Source: Neolewinella maritima (GTDB lineage: Bacteria > Bacteroidota > Bacteroidia > Chitinophagales > Saprospiraceae). Taken from it: a stretch of DNA of 64,000 nt. The translations under genes and the position numbers were made by a program. Positions 1-10,530 of the stretch are shown piece by piece. The stretch is from contig NZ_CAKLPZ010000001.1 of assembly GCF_923081025.1 (NCBI RefSeq), positions 1,922,001-1,986,000 on the forward strand, written 5' to 3'. The notes beneath the pieces were generated by a model that had not been told where the DNA came from, searched no databases, and saw nothing but the letters and a program-made list of their open reading frames with translations. Each line of letters opens with the position of its first letter. The first letter of the stretch is position 1.

Positions 1-240
1 ACACAGTGTCGGGAGTATGCCGCGGCATGGTCGGATGCTATGGACGGCATGGTAGAGGCTCGTTTTCGAGCGGCTATTCACGCGGTGGGATCCGTCTGGT
101 ACAGCTGCTGGGTGGATGCCGGACAGCCAAACATGCAACAGTTATTGAATCCGGCGACCGGGGACGAAACAGCCGATAGTCTCAATGCGGCGGCGGGCCC
201 ACCGCTGCTTCTCCAACGAACCGGTCGCGTTCACGAGTAA
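1..240 (+). CDS. C-terminal part of a probable zinc-dependent phospholipase C / S1-P1 nuclease family protein (5' end outside window)
   Basis: The frame is open from base 1 and stops at 238-240, giving the last 79 residues of a protein that begins upstream. The tail contains DGMVEARFRAAIHAVGSVWY followed by a WVDAGQPN motif. I recall this ending from the Bacteroidota zinc-dependent phospholipase C/S1-P1 nuclease-like family, where a long last helix precedes Trp-Val-x-Ala-Gly-Gln-Pro. The metal ligands lie upstream of the window and cannot be checked. It probably acts in the periplasm or outside the cell, but no signal peptide is visible here. The family call is from memory of the motif; that a protein-coding frame runs through is likelier than the function. 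Confidence 0.5.
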   Translation, partial: TQCREYAAAWSDAMDGMVEARFRAAIHAVGSVWYSCWVDAGQPNMQQLLNPATGDETADSLNAAAGPPLLLQRTGRVHE

Positions 241-280
241 GTAGTGCACCGGCGGACGCGCCCCCTTACAGTCGGGGTGC

Positions 281-288
281 TATATTTG
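281..288 (+). promoter_or_regulatory. Bacteroidota -7 box (TATATTTG) for bioB
   Basis: TATATTTG fits the Bacteroidota -7 consensus TAnnTTTG exactly. It ends only 7 bases before the bioB ATG, so the mRNA would have almost no leader. No clear -33 TTTG is seen. Confidence 0.5.
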
Positions 289-295
289 CCGCCCT

Positions 296-1378
296 ATGAC
301 CGTCCAGACTTCCTCCCTCCCCGTTTCCTGGTCCCTGGCCGAGCTACAGGCCCTGCACGACGCTCCCCTGATGGAGCTGGTATTTCGGGCCGCCTCGGTC
401 CACCGGCAGCACCACGACCCCAACGAAGTACAGGTCTCGAGCCTGGTCAGTATCAAGACCGGCGGCTGCCCCGAAGACTGTGGCTACTGCCCGCAGGCTG
501 CGCGCTACCATACGGACATTGAAGAAAACGCAATGCTCTCGGTAGAGCAGGTGCGCACGGCCGCCGAACGCGCCAAGGGACTAGGCAGCAGCCGGCTCTG
601 TATGGGTGCCGCCTGGCGCAACGTACGCGACGACGCTGAATTCGAGCAGGTCCTCGAACTGGTCCGTACCGTGAACGGGCTTGACATGGAAGTATGTGCT
701 ACCCTGGGTATGCTGACCCCCAATCAAGCCGAACGACTCGCCGCGGCCGGACTCTATGCCTACAACCACAACCTGGACAGCAGCGAAGAGTACTATAAAG
801 AGGTGATCTCGACGCGCACCTACGCCGATCGCCTGGAAACCATCGGCAATGCCCGCAAGGCCGGCCTCACCGTCTGCTCCGGCGGAATTATCGGTATGGG
901 TGAATCTACCGACGACCGGCTCAAGATGCTGCTTACTCTGGCCAGCCTCACTCCCGTACCGGAGTCCGTGCCCATCAACGCCCTGGTGGCCGTAGAGGGT
1001 ACGCCCCTGGAGGAGCAGCGCCCCATCAACATCTTCGAGATGGTGCGCATGATCGCCGTGACCCGCATCATACTACCCACCACGACGGTACGCCTGAGCG
1101 CCGGACGCACCGGCATGACCCCCGAGGGACAGGCGCTCTGCTTCCTTGCCGGCGCCGGTAGCATCTTTGCGGGCGATAAGCTGCTGACCACCCCCAATCC
1201 TGAAGCGTTTGCGGATATGGAGCTGTTTGACGCGCTCGGCCTGCGGCCTACGACGGCCTACGCGAAGGGTGAACGGCCGGTACCCGGCGTAGACCCCGGT
1301 CCGCCCACCGAAAAGCAGCGCATCAAGTGGAGCCGCCCCGGTCATAAGATCGAGCGTAACGAAGCCAAGCGCAAGTAA
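296..1378 (+). CDS. bioB: Biotin synthase
   Basis: Radical SAM enzyme that inserts sulfur into dethiobiotin in the last step of biotin synthesis. The radical SAM cluster motif GGCPEDCGYCPQ gives Cys58, Cys62 and Cys65 (CxxxCxxC). The downstream motifs NHNLDSS, GGIIGMGES and the late RLSAGR segment are characteristic of BioB. The 360-residue length is normal for the family, with a short basic tail (RNEAKRK). The ATG at 296 begins the known N-terminus and sits 7 bases after a TATATTTG box. No other biotin genes are adjacent. The next gene, tpiA, starts 27 bases downstream on the same strand and may be cotranscribed. Confidence 0.97.
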   Translation: MTVQTSSLPVSWSLAELQALHDAPLMELVFRAASVHRQHHDPNEVQVSSLVSIKTGGCPEDCGYCPQAARYHTDIEENAMLSVEQVRTAAERAKGLGSSRLCMGAAWRNVRDDAEFEQVLELVRTVNGLDMEVCATLGMLTPNQAERLAAAGLYAYNHNLDSSEEYYKEVISTRTYADRLETIGNARKAGLTVCSGGIIGMGESTDDRLKMLLTLASLTPVPESVPINALVAVEGTPLEEQRPINIFEMVRMIAVTRIILPTTTVRLSAGRTGMTPEGQALCFLAGAGSIFAGDKLLTTPNPEAFADMELFDALGLRPTTAYAKGERPVPGVDPGPPTEKQRIKWSRPGHKIERNEAKRK

Positions 1379-1405
1379 CCCTACACTTTACCTAGACACT
1401 ACACT

Positions 1406-2158
1406 ATGAGCCGCACGATGGTCGCCGGAAACTGGAAGATGAATACAACGCCCCGGGAGGGTCACGAACTGGTGCGCCAGGTGATCGACCGCGTGGGCAC
1501 CCCCGCGACCAAGGTCGTTTTTGGCGTACCCGCGATCCAGCTGATGGCCGTACAGGCTTTGGTGAAGGATCCGTCCGGCTACGCCGTGGCCGCCCAGAAC
1601 ATGCACGAAGAGCAGAGCGGTGCATTCACCGGAGAAACCAGCGCAGCCATGCTGGCAGACGCCGGGATCGAGTACGTCATCCTGGGCCACAGCGAGCGTC
1701 GGGAGTATGCGGGTGAAGATGACGAACTCATCAACCGCAAGATCGTAGCCGCCATCGCCGCCGGTCTTAAACCCATCTACTGCTGCGGTGAGAAGCTGGA
1801 CATTCGCGAGGCGGGCAACCAGGAGGTGGTAGTCGGCAAGCAAATAGAGCAGGCCCTGGGCTCGCTATCCCCTACGCAGATCGAGTCGGTCGTCATCGCC
1901 TATGAGCCCGTCTGGGCCATCGGTACGGGCGTCACCGCCAGCAAGGAACAGGCGCAGCAGATGCACAATTACATTCGTCGCATGATCAGCAATCAGTTCG
2001 GTGCGGACGTGGCCGAGCACATGACTATCCTGTACGGTGGATCGGTGAAGCCCGGCAACGCCGCCGAACTCTTCGCACAACCCGATGTAGACGGTGGCCT
2101 GGTGGGCGGTGCCAGCCTGGACGCGGAAAGCTTCGCGGCCATCGTGCAGGCCGTATAG
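1406..2158 (+). CDS. tpiA: Triosephosphate isomerase
   Basis: Glycolytic and gluconeogenic enzyme interconverting dihydroxyacetone phosphate and glyceraldehyde 3-phosphate in the cytoplasm. All catalytic residues are visible: Lys11 in GNWKMN, His95 in ILGHSERR, and Glu167 in AYEPVWAIGTG, followed by the flexible loop 6. The phosphate-binding YGGSVKPGN and GGLVGGASL segments are present near the end. The 250-residue length is typical of the bacterial enzyme. It lies 27 bases after bioB and its end faces the minus-strand porT gene with a gap of only 17 bases. Confidence 0.98.
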   Translation: MSRTMVAGNWKMNTTPREGHELVRQVIDRVGTPATKVVFGVPAIQLMAVQALVKDPSGYAVAAQNMHEEQSGAFTGETSAAMLADAGIEYVILGHSERREYAGEDDELINRKIVAAIAAGLKPIYCCGEKLDIREAGNQEVVVGKQIEQALGSLSPTQIESVVIAYEPVWAIGTGVTASKEQAQQMHNYIRRMISNQFGADVAEHMTILYGGSVKPGNAAELFAQPDVDGGLVGGASLDAESFAAIVQAV

Positions 2159-2175
2159 CCGCCAGCGCGAGCGGT

Positions 2176-2922
2176 CTAGCCCTCGATATGGAACGATATC
2201 GTGAAGGTGCGACTGGTCACCTTCTCCAGTACCCGACTCTCCGGCAGCGTCGGGTTGAACAGCAGTGTATTACCGACGCCGTGACTGATCTTGAACTCCG
2301 GCGAAAGAATAAAGAAAGGGAAGAAGATCTGCACGCCCGCGCCGTACTCGACCGAGAAGTCGTGAGGGCTGATCCGCACCAATTCTTCCGCCTGCCGAGT
2401 GCGGCTCTCGCTAGCCACATCGAAGGAGTACTTCACCCCCGCAATCAGGAACAGCCGCTTATCGCGGTAGGGCGCTGACTTATAGCGAAAGTAGAAGGGC
2501 ATTTCGATGAATACCGCCTCCACTTTTTCCTGCGACTCTACCCTGCGGACGGAGCTCTGGGTGTAGTTCAGGTTCCGCTCCGCGAAGCTAAAGCCCGGCG
2601 TGAAGCGAAAATCAAAGTACTTACCCAGCTTGAGGTTACCGATCAGGTTCAGGTTGAAGCCCGGTCCGTTGAGGCTTTCTACGCCTACGATGCTGTCGGT
2701 GAAAATGAATTCCCGACTCCGAAAGGGCGTGTAGCGACTAGAATTGAAGCCCAGCGTGATACCGAAGTAATAGGGCTTGGCCTGAAAATCGTAGAAGTTG
2801 TAGTTCTTCCCCCCCACAAATTGGGCGCGGCCGCAGGTGCAAAGAAAGATAACCAGGAGCAGGGTCAGCGTGGCCGGTAGGCGGTGTAGATAGAGGCGAT
2901 GCCGAAAGTAAGTGCTTGCCAT
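2176..2922 (-). CDS. porT: PorT-like outer membrane beta-barrel protein (type IX secretion associated)
   Basis: A 248-residue protein with a signal peptide (hydrophobic LPATLTLLLVIFLC, then TCGRAQ) followed by alternating beta-strand sequence typical of an outer membrane barrel. PorT is an accessory component of the type IX secretion system, and in many Bacteroidota its gene follows ubiE, as here. I chose the ATG at 2922 because it starts the signal peptide; the frame is open further upstream, but that part would encode an unrelated extension from within ubiE. This start lies 58 bases inside the ubiE coding region. The signal-peptide codons contain one copy of the dispersed GCACCTGCGGCC motif. 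Identification rests on length, barrel pattern and neighbourhood. Confidence 0.75.
   Translation of the reverse strand: MASTYFRHRLYLHRLPATLTLLLVIFLCTCGRAQFVGGKNYNFYDFQAKPYYFGITLGFNSSRYTPFRSREFIFTDSIVGVESLNGPGFNLNLIGNLKLGKYFDFRFTPGFSFAERNLNYTQSSVRRVESQEKVEAVFIEMPFYFRYKSAPYRDKRLFLIAGVKYSFDVASESRTRQAEELVRISPHDFSVEYGAGVQIFFPFFILSPEFKISHGVGNTLLFNPTLPESRVLEKVTSRTFTISFHIEG
2829..2840 (-). repeat. Dispersed motif copy 1 (GCACCTGCGGCC)
   Basis: Exact 12-mer on the minus strand within the longer match TTTGCACCTGCGGCCGCGCC. Here it encodes CTCGRA in the porT signal peptide. Confidence 0.75.
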
Positions 2923-3608
2923 GTAGTGTCGTTGTAGCCAACCCGTGCAAGGATAGCCTGAAAATCGCGACCGCTGGGAAACGCCTGTACACTCTCGAAG
3001 AGGTAGGCGTAGGCCCGGGGGTCTTTGCTCTGTAAACGGCCGATGAGCGGCATAATTTTGCCAAAATAGAAATTGAACGCCCAACGCAGCGGTGCGTACT
3101 TGATCCGACTAAACTCCAGTACGACCAATTTACCGCCCGGTCGCAGCACGCGCAGCATTTCAGCCAGCCCCTGCTCGAGGTTTTCGAAGTTGCGCACGCC
3201 GAAGGCCACGGTGATCGCGTCAAAGCTAGCATCGGCGTAGGGCAGGGCCTCACTGTCGCCCTGATCGAGCCGGATACGATCCTGCAGTCCGCGCTTCTTC
3301 ACCTTGATGCGTCCGTAGGCCAGCATCCCCTCGCTCAGATCGAGGCCGGTGACGTGATCGGCGCCGGTGCGCAGCACGGTCTGAATGGCTACGTCGGCCG
3401 TGCCGGTGGCGACGTCCAGGATGGTCCGGTGAGTGGCGGGGTCGAGCTGGGCGATGAGCTTCTTGCGCCACAGAGTATCTACCCCCAGGGAAGTGCCGCG
3501 ATTGAGCAGGTCGTAGGTGGGGGCGATGGTGTCGAACATACGCCCGACTTCCTGCTTTTTGGACTCCCCCGCACCGTAGGGTTTGACTACCTTTTTCGAC
3601 TCTGCCAT
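2865..3608 (-). CDS. ubiE: Demethylmenaquinone methyltransferase (MenG/UbiE)
   Basis: SAM-dependent C-methyltransferase that converts demethylmenaquinone to menaquinone, the respiratory quinone of Bacteroidota. The SAM site ILDVATGTADVA lies near residue 65, and the family signature TVAFGVRNFEN and the LRPGGKLVVLEFS strand follow. The 247-residue length fits. The ATG at 3608 gives the expected start, shortly before VGRMFDTIAPTYDLLNRGTS. It is divergent from gyrA, and porT overlaps its 3' end by 58 bases, so the two are very likely cotranscribed and possibly translationally coupled. Confidence 0.96.
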   Translation of the reverse strand: MAESKKVVKPYGAGESKKQEVGRMFDTIAPTYDLLNRGTSLGVDTLWRKKLIAQLDPATHRTILDVATGTADVAIQTVLRTGADHVTGLDLSEGMLAYGRIKVKKRGLQDRIRLDQGDSEALPYADASFDAITVAFGVRNFENLEQGLAEMLRVLRPGGKLVVLEFSRIKYAPLRWAFNFYFGKIMPLIGRLQSKDPRAYAYLFESVQAFPSGRDFQAILARVGYNDTTWQALTFGIASIYTAYRPR

Positions 3609-3669
3609 ATGGGCTACTTAACCCCCCACATTACGTATGGTTTAGGTAGGTTTTTAGGCACGATTTTTG

Positions 3670-3677
3670 TACCTTCG
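3670..3677 (+). promoter_or_regulatory. Probable -7 box (TACCTTCG) upstream of gyrA
   Basis: TACCTTCG is a one-base variant of TAnnTTTG in the 139-base gap between divergent ubiE and gyrA. T-rich stretches (TTTAGG, TTTTTAGG) lie upstream where a -33 element would be. It implies a leader of roughly 65 bases before the gyrA ATG. Confidence 0.4.
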
Positions 3678-3747
3678 TGCGCGGGTCGTTCAGCGCTTTT
3701 CCGGAGATTTTCTCTGCACCGGCGCACCCGCCCGCTAAAACGAATTT

Positions 3748-6312
<2,565 letters not shown>

Positions 6313-6347
6313 GGCGAACACGTCCAATACTTCACTGTTTTATAATT

Positions 6348-6390
6348 TTAAGGGAGCCTTAACCACCGGTGGGGCCTCCCTTAACGTTTT
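6348..6390 (+). terminator. Rho-independent terminator after gyrA
   Basis: Inverted repeat TTAAGGGAG / CTCCCTTAA (9 base pairs) with a loop of about 19 bases, followed by CGTTTT. Confidence 0.8.
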
Positions 6391-6460
6391 CCTGTTATCC
6401 TTCGAGCCGAAACGCTGTCTTAGGAATACACACATTTCATTGAAACCAACAATACATACC

Positions 6461-7792
6461 ATGCGTAATCTTATGCTAAGTGCCCTAGTCGCACTGCTTG
6501 CGGTCTCTACCGCCTTCGCTCAGAGTGGCGAGGACAAAATGAAGGAGGCGTCCAAAGCCTACGACAACTACAACACGAACCGCGATGCCGTCAAACTGCA
6601 GGAAGCAGTAGATGCCGTCATGATCGCGATGGAGGATCCCACCGTACAGGCTGATTACAAAGCCTACCTCGAGGCTGGTGACATCTATGCCGCCGCCATC
6701 AATCAGTACGTACAGGATCGTACGCTGGCCAACAACGAGCCCATCGAGCCGATGGTAGGCCGTGCCGCTGCTACAGCCGCCGACTACTACATGAAGGCGT
6801 ACAACATGGCCGATAAGAAGAGCGCCAAAAAAGCCGCGCTGAAGGGTCTGGAAACGCTACAGGGTAACATCTCTAACGAAGGCATCTACGCCATCCAGGA
6901 CAAGAACTACGAAGACAGCTACGAAGCCTTTAACAAGAGCGTAGAAGTACACGAGTTCCTGAGCAGCAACGACGGTGAAAGCGCCTTCGCTGACGACGAG
7001 ACCAAGCTCAACGACGAGCGGTACTACGCCGCTCTATCCGCCGTACTGAACGAGAACTACGATGCAGCCGAGCCCCTGTTCATGGCACTCTACGAGAGTG
7101 ATTACAGCGACGTGGGTCTGTACGACGGACTCTACAAGGTCTACAGCGGTAAGGGTGATATGGAATCAGCCGGCAAGTACCTGCAGGAAGGTCGCGAAAA
7201 GTACCCCGAAGAGACCCAACTGCTCTTCACCGAGATCAACTACTACCTCGCAGAAGGTAAACTGGACGAACTGACCGGTAAGCTAGACGAAGCGATCGCC
7301 GCCGAGCCCGAGAACGTGAGCCTGTACAGCACCCTCGGATCGGTCTACGACCAACTCTACCAGACCAACCGGGCAGAGAACCCCGAGAAGGCTGCCGAGT
7401 ACTTTGACAAGGCTAAGGAAAACTACGAAGCTGGTCTCGAGATCCAGCCCGACAATGCGTCGCTCATCTACAGCCTTGGTGCCTTGTACTACAACCGTGC
7501 CGCTACCATGACCAACGAACTGGTGGAGCTAGGCAACGACTTCAGCAAGGAAGGTCAGGCCAAGTACGAAGAGATGGAAGAGGAGATCAACGGTGTGTTC
7601 GACACGGCCTACCCCTACTTTCAAAAGGCCGAGAAGACGGATCCCAATAACCTGAACACCCTCAACGCGCTCAAAGAGATCTTTGCCCGTCGTGATAACT
7701 ACGATGCGTCCAACGAAATGAAGGCACGTATCGAGAAGATCCAGGCCGGCGAGAAGATCGAGAAGTCTTACTTCGAGGAGCAGGGCATGTAG
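6461..7792 (+). CDS. Secreted tetratricopeptide-repeat protein
   Basis: A 443-residue exported protein with a clear signal peptide (MRNLMLSALVALLAVSTAFA, then QSGED). The rest is helical and acidic with TPR-like units, for example AAEPLFMALYESDYSDVGLYDGLYKVY and later NVSLYSTLGSVYDQLYQ, NASLIYSLGALYYNRAA and ANYPYFQKAEKTDPNN-like repeats. I chose the ATG at 6461; an in-frame TTG at 6440 would only add seven residues ahead of the signal peptide. TPR proteins scaffold protein contacts, probably here in the periplasm, but no partner is indicated. It is a single-gene unit bounded by terminators on both sides. Function is unknown. Confidence 0.85.
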   Translation: MRNLMLSALVALLAVSTAFAQSGEDKMKEASKAYDNYNTNRDAVKLQEAVDAVMIAMEDPTVQADYKAYLEAGDIYAAAINQYVQDRTLANNEPIEPMVGRAAATAADYYMKAYNMADKKSAKKAALKGLETLQGNISNEGIYAIQDKNYEDSYEAFNKSVEVHEFLSSNDGESAFADDETKLNDERYYAALSAVLNENYDAAEPLFMALYESDYSDVGLYDGLYKVYSGKGDMESAGKYLQEGREKYPEETQLLFTEINYYLAEGKLDELTGKLDEAIAAEPENVSLYSTLGSVYDQLYQTNRAENPEKAAEYFDKAKENYEAGLEIQPDNASLIYSLGALYYNRAATMTNELVELGNDFSKEGQAKYEEMEEEINGVFDTAYPYFQKAEKTDPNNLNTLNALKEIFARRDNYDASNEMKARIEKIQAGEKIEKSYFEEQGM

Positions 7793-7855
7793 TTAACCAC
7801 CGCGTACACGGATTGCTGCACGGATTAAGCGCAGATTCTAGTGTGTACATACAGG

Positions 7856-7894
7856 AAGAACCCCCGTCGGACAATCGTCTGGCGGGGGTTCTTT
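7856..7894 (+). terminator. Strong terminator after the TPR gene
   Basis: Stem AAGAACCCCCG / CGGGGGTTCTT with a 16-base loop, followed by TCGTTAG. It may also stop minus-strand transcription from the neighbouring radical SAM gene. Confidence 0.85.
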
Positions 7895-7937
7895 CGTTAG
7901 GTCAAGGTACAGTGATCGCGGGTGTGGCAATGGTCTA

Positions 7938-9197
7938 CTAACCAAACAGCGCAAGCTGTCCGGTATCCACGGCGTGCCGCCCCGTCTTAGTCGCGCTGGC
8001 AGTGACCTGATGACGGATCGCGGCGGGGTCGAACCCTAGCTGGCGGAAGTCCTTGTCGGCGCAGAGGAGGAAGTACTGCGCGCGCTTCCAGACTACGCCG
8101 ATCTTACGGAGGTGCTCGCGGCGGAGCGGGCGAAATCGACGGCTGTTGACGATCTTGAGAGCAGACTTCACCCCTACCCCAGGGATACGGAGGATGAGCT
8201 TATAAGGAGCGGTGTTGACATCGACGGGGAACATTTCCGGGTGCCGGAGTGCGTAAGCGAGTTTCGGGTCCAGGTCGGGATCCAGGTTCGGCTGGCTGTC
8301 GTCGACAATCTCGTCGGCACGGAAGCCGTAGAAGCGCATTAGCCAATCCGCCTGGTACAAACGATTCTCCCGGCGCAGCGGGGGTGCGGACAGGGTCGGT
8401 AGGCGACTGTCGTCGCTGATCGGGACGTAGCCACTGTAGTAGACCCGCTTAAGGTTCTGCTGATCGTAGAGGGAGGCGGAAAGGGTAAGAATATCCTTAT
8501 CGCTTTCGGGACTGGCACCGATCACCATCTGAGTAGACTGACCGGCGGGGGCGAAATTAGGCGTTTTCATCAGCGCCTTTTTCTCCTCCTTGTAGCCTAC
8601 GATAGACTCCTTGAGGAAATTCATGGGCTGGTAGACCTCGGCGTAATTCTTCTCGGGGGCTACTTTCTTGAGACTGACCTCGCTGGGCATTTCCAGGTTG
8701 ACACTCAGGCGGTCGGCGTACAGACCGGCTTCGTGAATCAGCTCGTCGCTGGCTCCGGGAATCGCCTTGAGATGGATGTAGCCGTTGAATTTATGCTCGG
8801 TCCGCAGCTTCTTGGCGATGCGAACGAGGCGTTCCATGGTATAGTCCGCACTCTTGAAAATACCGGAGGAGAGGAACAGGCCTTCGATGTAGTTGCGCCG
8901 GTAGAAGTTGAGCGTGAGATCCACGACTTCATCGACGGTGAAGGCGGCTCGCTTGACATCGTTGCTACGCCGGGAGACGCAATATGCACAGTCGAAAATG
9001 CAGTGGTTGGTCAGCAAGATCTTGAGTAGCGATACGCAGCGACCATCCTGGGTGTAGGTATGGCAGATACCCATTCCGGTGGCGTTTCCCAGTCCGTCCG
9101 CGGTATTCTTGCGTTTGCTGCCGCTGCTGCTGCACGATACATCGTACTTGGCGGCGTCGGCTAAAATGGTGAGTTTCTCCGCGGTCCGTTCGTTCAT
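7938..9197 (-). CDS. Putative DNA modification/repair radical SAM protein (TIGR03916-like)
   Basis: A 419-residue radical SAM protein. The iron-sulfur cluster motif is CIFDCAYC (CxxxCxxC), within ILLTNHCIFDCAYCVSRRSND. An N-terminal AKYDVSCSSSG segment and the C-terminal helix-hairpin-helix region (LRIPGVGVKSALKIVNSRR) match the family annotated as DNA modification/repair radical SAM, often linked to uracil-DNA glycosylase-type genes. The hairpin suggests DNA contact. In many genomes a small partner protein (TIGR03915/DUF4130) lies beside it; here both flanks lack it. The substrate is not known. The start ATG at 9197 begins the conserved N-terminus. Confidence 0.85.
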   Translation of the reverse strand: MNERTAEKLTILADAAKYDVSCSSSGSKRKNTADGLGNATGMGICHTYTQDGRCVSLLKILLTNHCIFDCAYCVSRRSNDVKRAAFTVDEVVDLTLNFYRRNYIEGLFLSSGIFKSADYTMERLVRIAKKLRTEHKFNGYIHLKAIPGASDELIHEAGLYADRLSVNLEMPSEVSLKKVAPEKNYAEVYQPMNFLKESIVGYKEEKKALMKTPNFAPAGQSTQMVIGASPESDKDILTLSASLYDQQNLKRVYYSGYVPISDDSRLPTLSAPPLRRENRLYQADWLMRFYGFRADEIVDDSQPNLDPDLDPKLAYALRHPEMFPVDVNTAPYKLILRIPGVGVKSALKIVNSRRFRPLRREHLRKIGVVWKRAQYFLLCADKDFRQLGFDPAAIRHQVTASATKTGRHAVDTGQLALFG

Positions 9198-9556
9198 ATT
9201 CCTACTGCACTAAGTTCTCTGAGGGGGGCTTCAAACCCACCACAAAGTAACACAAATTGTGCAAAATAAATACGTTTTTACGTTTTTTGTTTATTCTTCT
9301 TTGCCTGTCTCGGTGGTGGTCCACCAGGCAATTTATCCGTGGAGGATAGTTGTATAGTCAGGTACACCACTAACAAGGTTCGGGAAGACCAATTAGCAGC
9401 CTGGGCATAACAGATTGACTTTATATAATAGGATATGTACTACTCTGTAAATACTACCACCTTCATCTTAATCGATGCACATCTACAGTTAAAATTACTC
9501 CGTGGGCATCACATACATCCAGACGGATCGACCCCTCGATTTTCAGCACCCCGCTC
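9198..9556. other. AT-richer intergenic stretch upstream of the radical SAM gene
   Basis: No convincing coding frame. On the minus strand a TTACTTTG sequence about 50 bases before the radical SAM start resembles a -7 box with one base missing. A + strand frame that begins at 9435 has poor codon use, no recognisable protein and runs through a terminator hairpin, so I do not call it a gene. Confidence 0.5.
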
Positions 9557-9569
9557 TACCTTTGGCAGG

Positions 9570-9705
9570 TCAGTCGGACAGCACCACGGACAAGGCATAG
9601 GTACACCACCGCGCAGCGTACCGGGACTACCGACTCTCTCTACCGGCATGATCGACTTTAAGCTTTGTTCGAAATGGCTTCCCCTGCGGGAAGCCATTTC
9701 ATTTA
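9570..9705 (+). ncRNA. Candidate structured small RNA with its own promoter box and terminator
   Basis: A perfect -7 box TACCTTTG at 9557-9564 would start an RNA near 9570, which would end at the perfect 13-bp hairpin at 9671-9700. Within it, AGTCGG (9572-9577) can pair with CCGACT (9630-9635), enclosing an inner GGTAC/GTACC stem (9600-9604 with 9618-9622). The stretch has no plausible reading frame. It does not have the conserved GGAA loop of SRP RNA, nor visible tmRNA or 6S signatures. This is an inference from promoter, folding and terminator only. Confidence 0.35.
9671..9700. terminator. Perfect 13-bp hairpin, probable bidirectional terminator
   Basis: GAAATGGCTTCCC / GGGAAGCCATTTC with a CTGC loop, followed on the + strand by ATTT. 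It lies just beyond the stop codon of the minus-strand gene at 9703 and could end transcription from either side. Confidence 0.8.
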
Positions 9706-10491
9706 GCCGGCTACGCAGCGGAAGCCGAGGTGGTTCAGTCCACTGTCCTTAGCGGTGTACTGCTTCTGCTGCAGATTGAAGCCGGTACAATACGACGTAC
9801 TGCAGAGAAAGGAACCGCCCTTGATGACGTTCTCCGCCGTGGCGGCCCGCTCGGTAGCAGTCCACTCCCATACATTGCCGGCCATGTCGTAGAGTCCGTT
9901 CGCGGCGGCAGGAAACTGCTTGACTCTAGCAATGCCGGGAAAGCCATCTAGCACTTCATCGGCAAAAGGGAAGGGGCCCTGCCACCAATTACCGAGATAT
10001 TTGCCACCGGGCAGCATCTCTTCGCCCCAGGGGAAGTCCGTATGCTGTCCACCCTGGGTAGCGGCAAGCATCCACTCCGCTTCAGTAGGCAGCCGCTTGC
10101 CGGCCCAGCTGGCGTAGGCGCGCGCGTCCTTCAGACTGACCTGGGTGACGGGCTGCTCCGGTAGCGCCATGGGTTGATCGGGGCCGAGGGGGTACTGCCA
10201 GTTGGCTCCTTCTACGGGTAGCCAGGCCTGCTGCTCTGTAGAGAACACACCGGACCAGCCGAAGCTATCGGCCTCGGTAAGGTAGCTGGTAGCCGCTATG
10301 AATGTGGCAAACTCACCGGTAGTCACTTCGGTCGCATCCATCCAGAAACCGCCGCCGGGGGTCTCGATCCATACCATACCCGGACCGGGCGCAGCGGCTT
10401 GGGCAGCTGCCTGATCCGTTGAGCCAGGGCTTTCTGCACAGGCTACCGCACCCGCGAGCGCGCCCACCAGGATCCACTTCAGGTAGTACAT
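9703..10491 (-). CDS. Lipoprotein of the formylglycine-generating enzyme (SUMF1/FGE) family
   Basis: A 262-residue protein with a lipoprotein signal (LVGALAGAVAC, lipid-carrying Cys near residue 18). The FGE-sulfatase domain follows: MVWIETPGGGFWMDATEVT, RLPTEAEWMLAA, GLYDMAGNVWEWTA and the final LNHLGFRCV. The copper/active-site cysteine pair of true FGE enzymes (Cys-x4-Cys) appears to be kept as Cys230 and Cys235 in GGSFLCSTSYC. It is too short for GldK or GldJ, the type IX lipoproteins of the same fold. No sulfatase gene is nearby. Likely anchored in a membrane and facing the periplasm or outside. Whether it modifies a sulfatase or is only structural is open. Confidence 0.85.
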   Translation of the reverse strand: MYYLKWILVGALAGAVACAESPGSTDQAAAQAAAPGPGMVWIETPGGGFWMDATEVTTGEFATFIAATSYLTEADSFGWSGVFSTEQQAWLPVEGANWQYPLGPDQPMALPEQPVTQVSLKDARAYASWAGKRLPTEAEWMLAATQGGQHTDFPWGEEMLPGGKYLGNWWQGPFPFADEVLDGFPGIARVKQFPAAANGLYDMAGNVWEWTATERAATAENVIKGGSFLCSTSYCTGFNLQQKQYTAKDSGLNHLGFRCVAG

Positions 10492-10530
10492 AGTATATAT
10501 TGGGCCATATTGACCGTGTAAATTACGAAG

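Noticed and set aside
9570-9705. SRP (4.5S) RNA
   Set aside because: A GGTCAG stretch drew attention, but the conserved GGAA tetraloop and the flanking AGCAGCC bulge of bacterial SRP RNA are missing.
9435-9752. Open frame of 105 codons on the + strand
   Set aside because: It runs through a perfect terminator hairpin and into the opposite-strand FGE-like gene, and the protein resembles nothing known.
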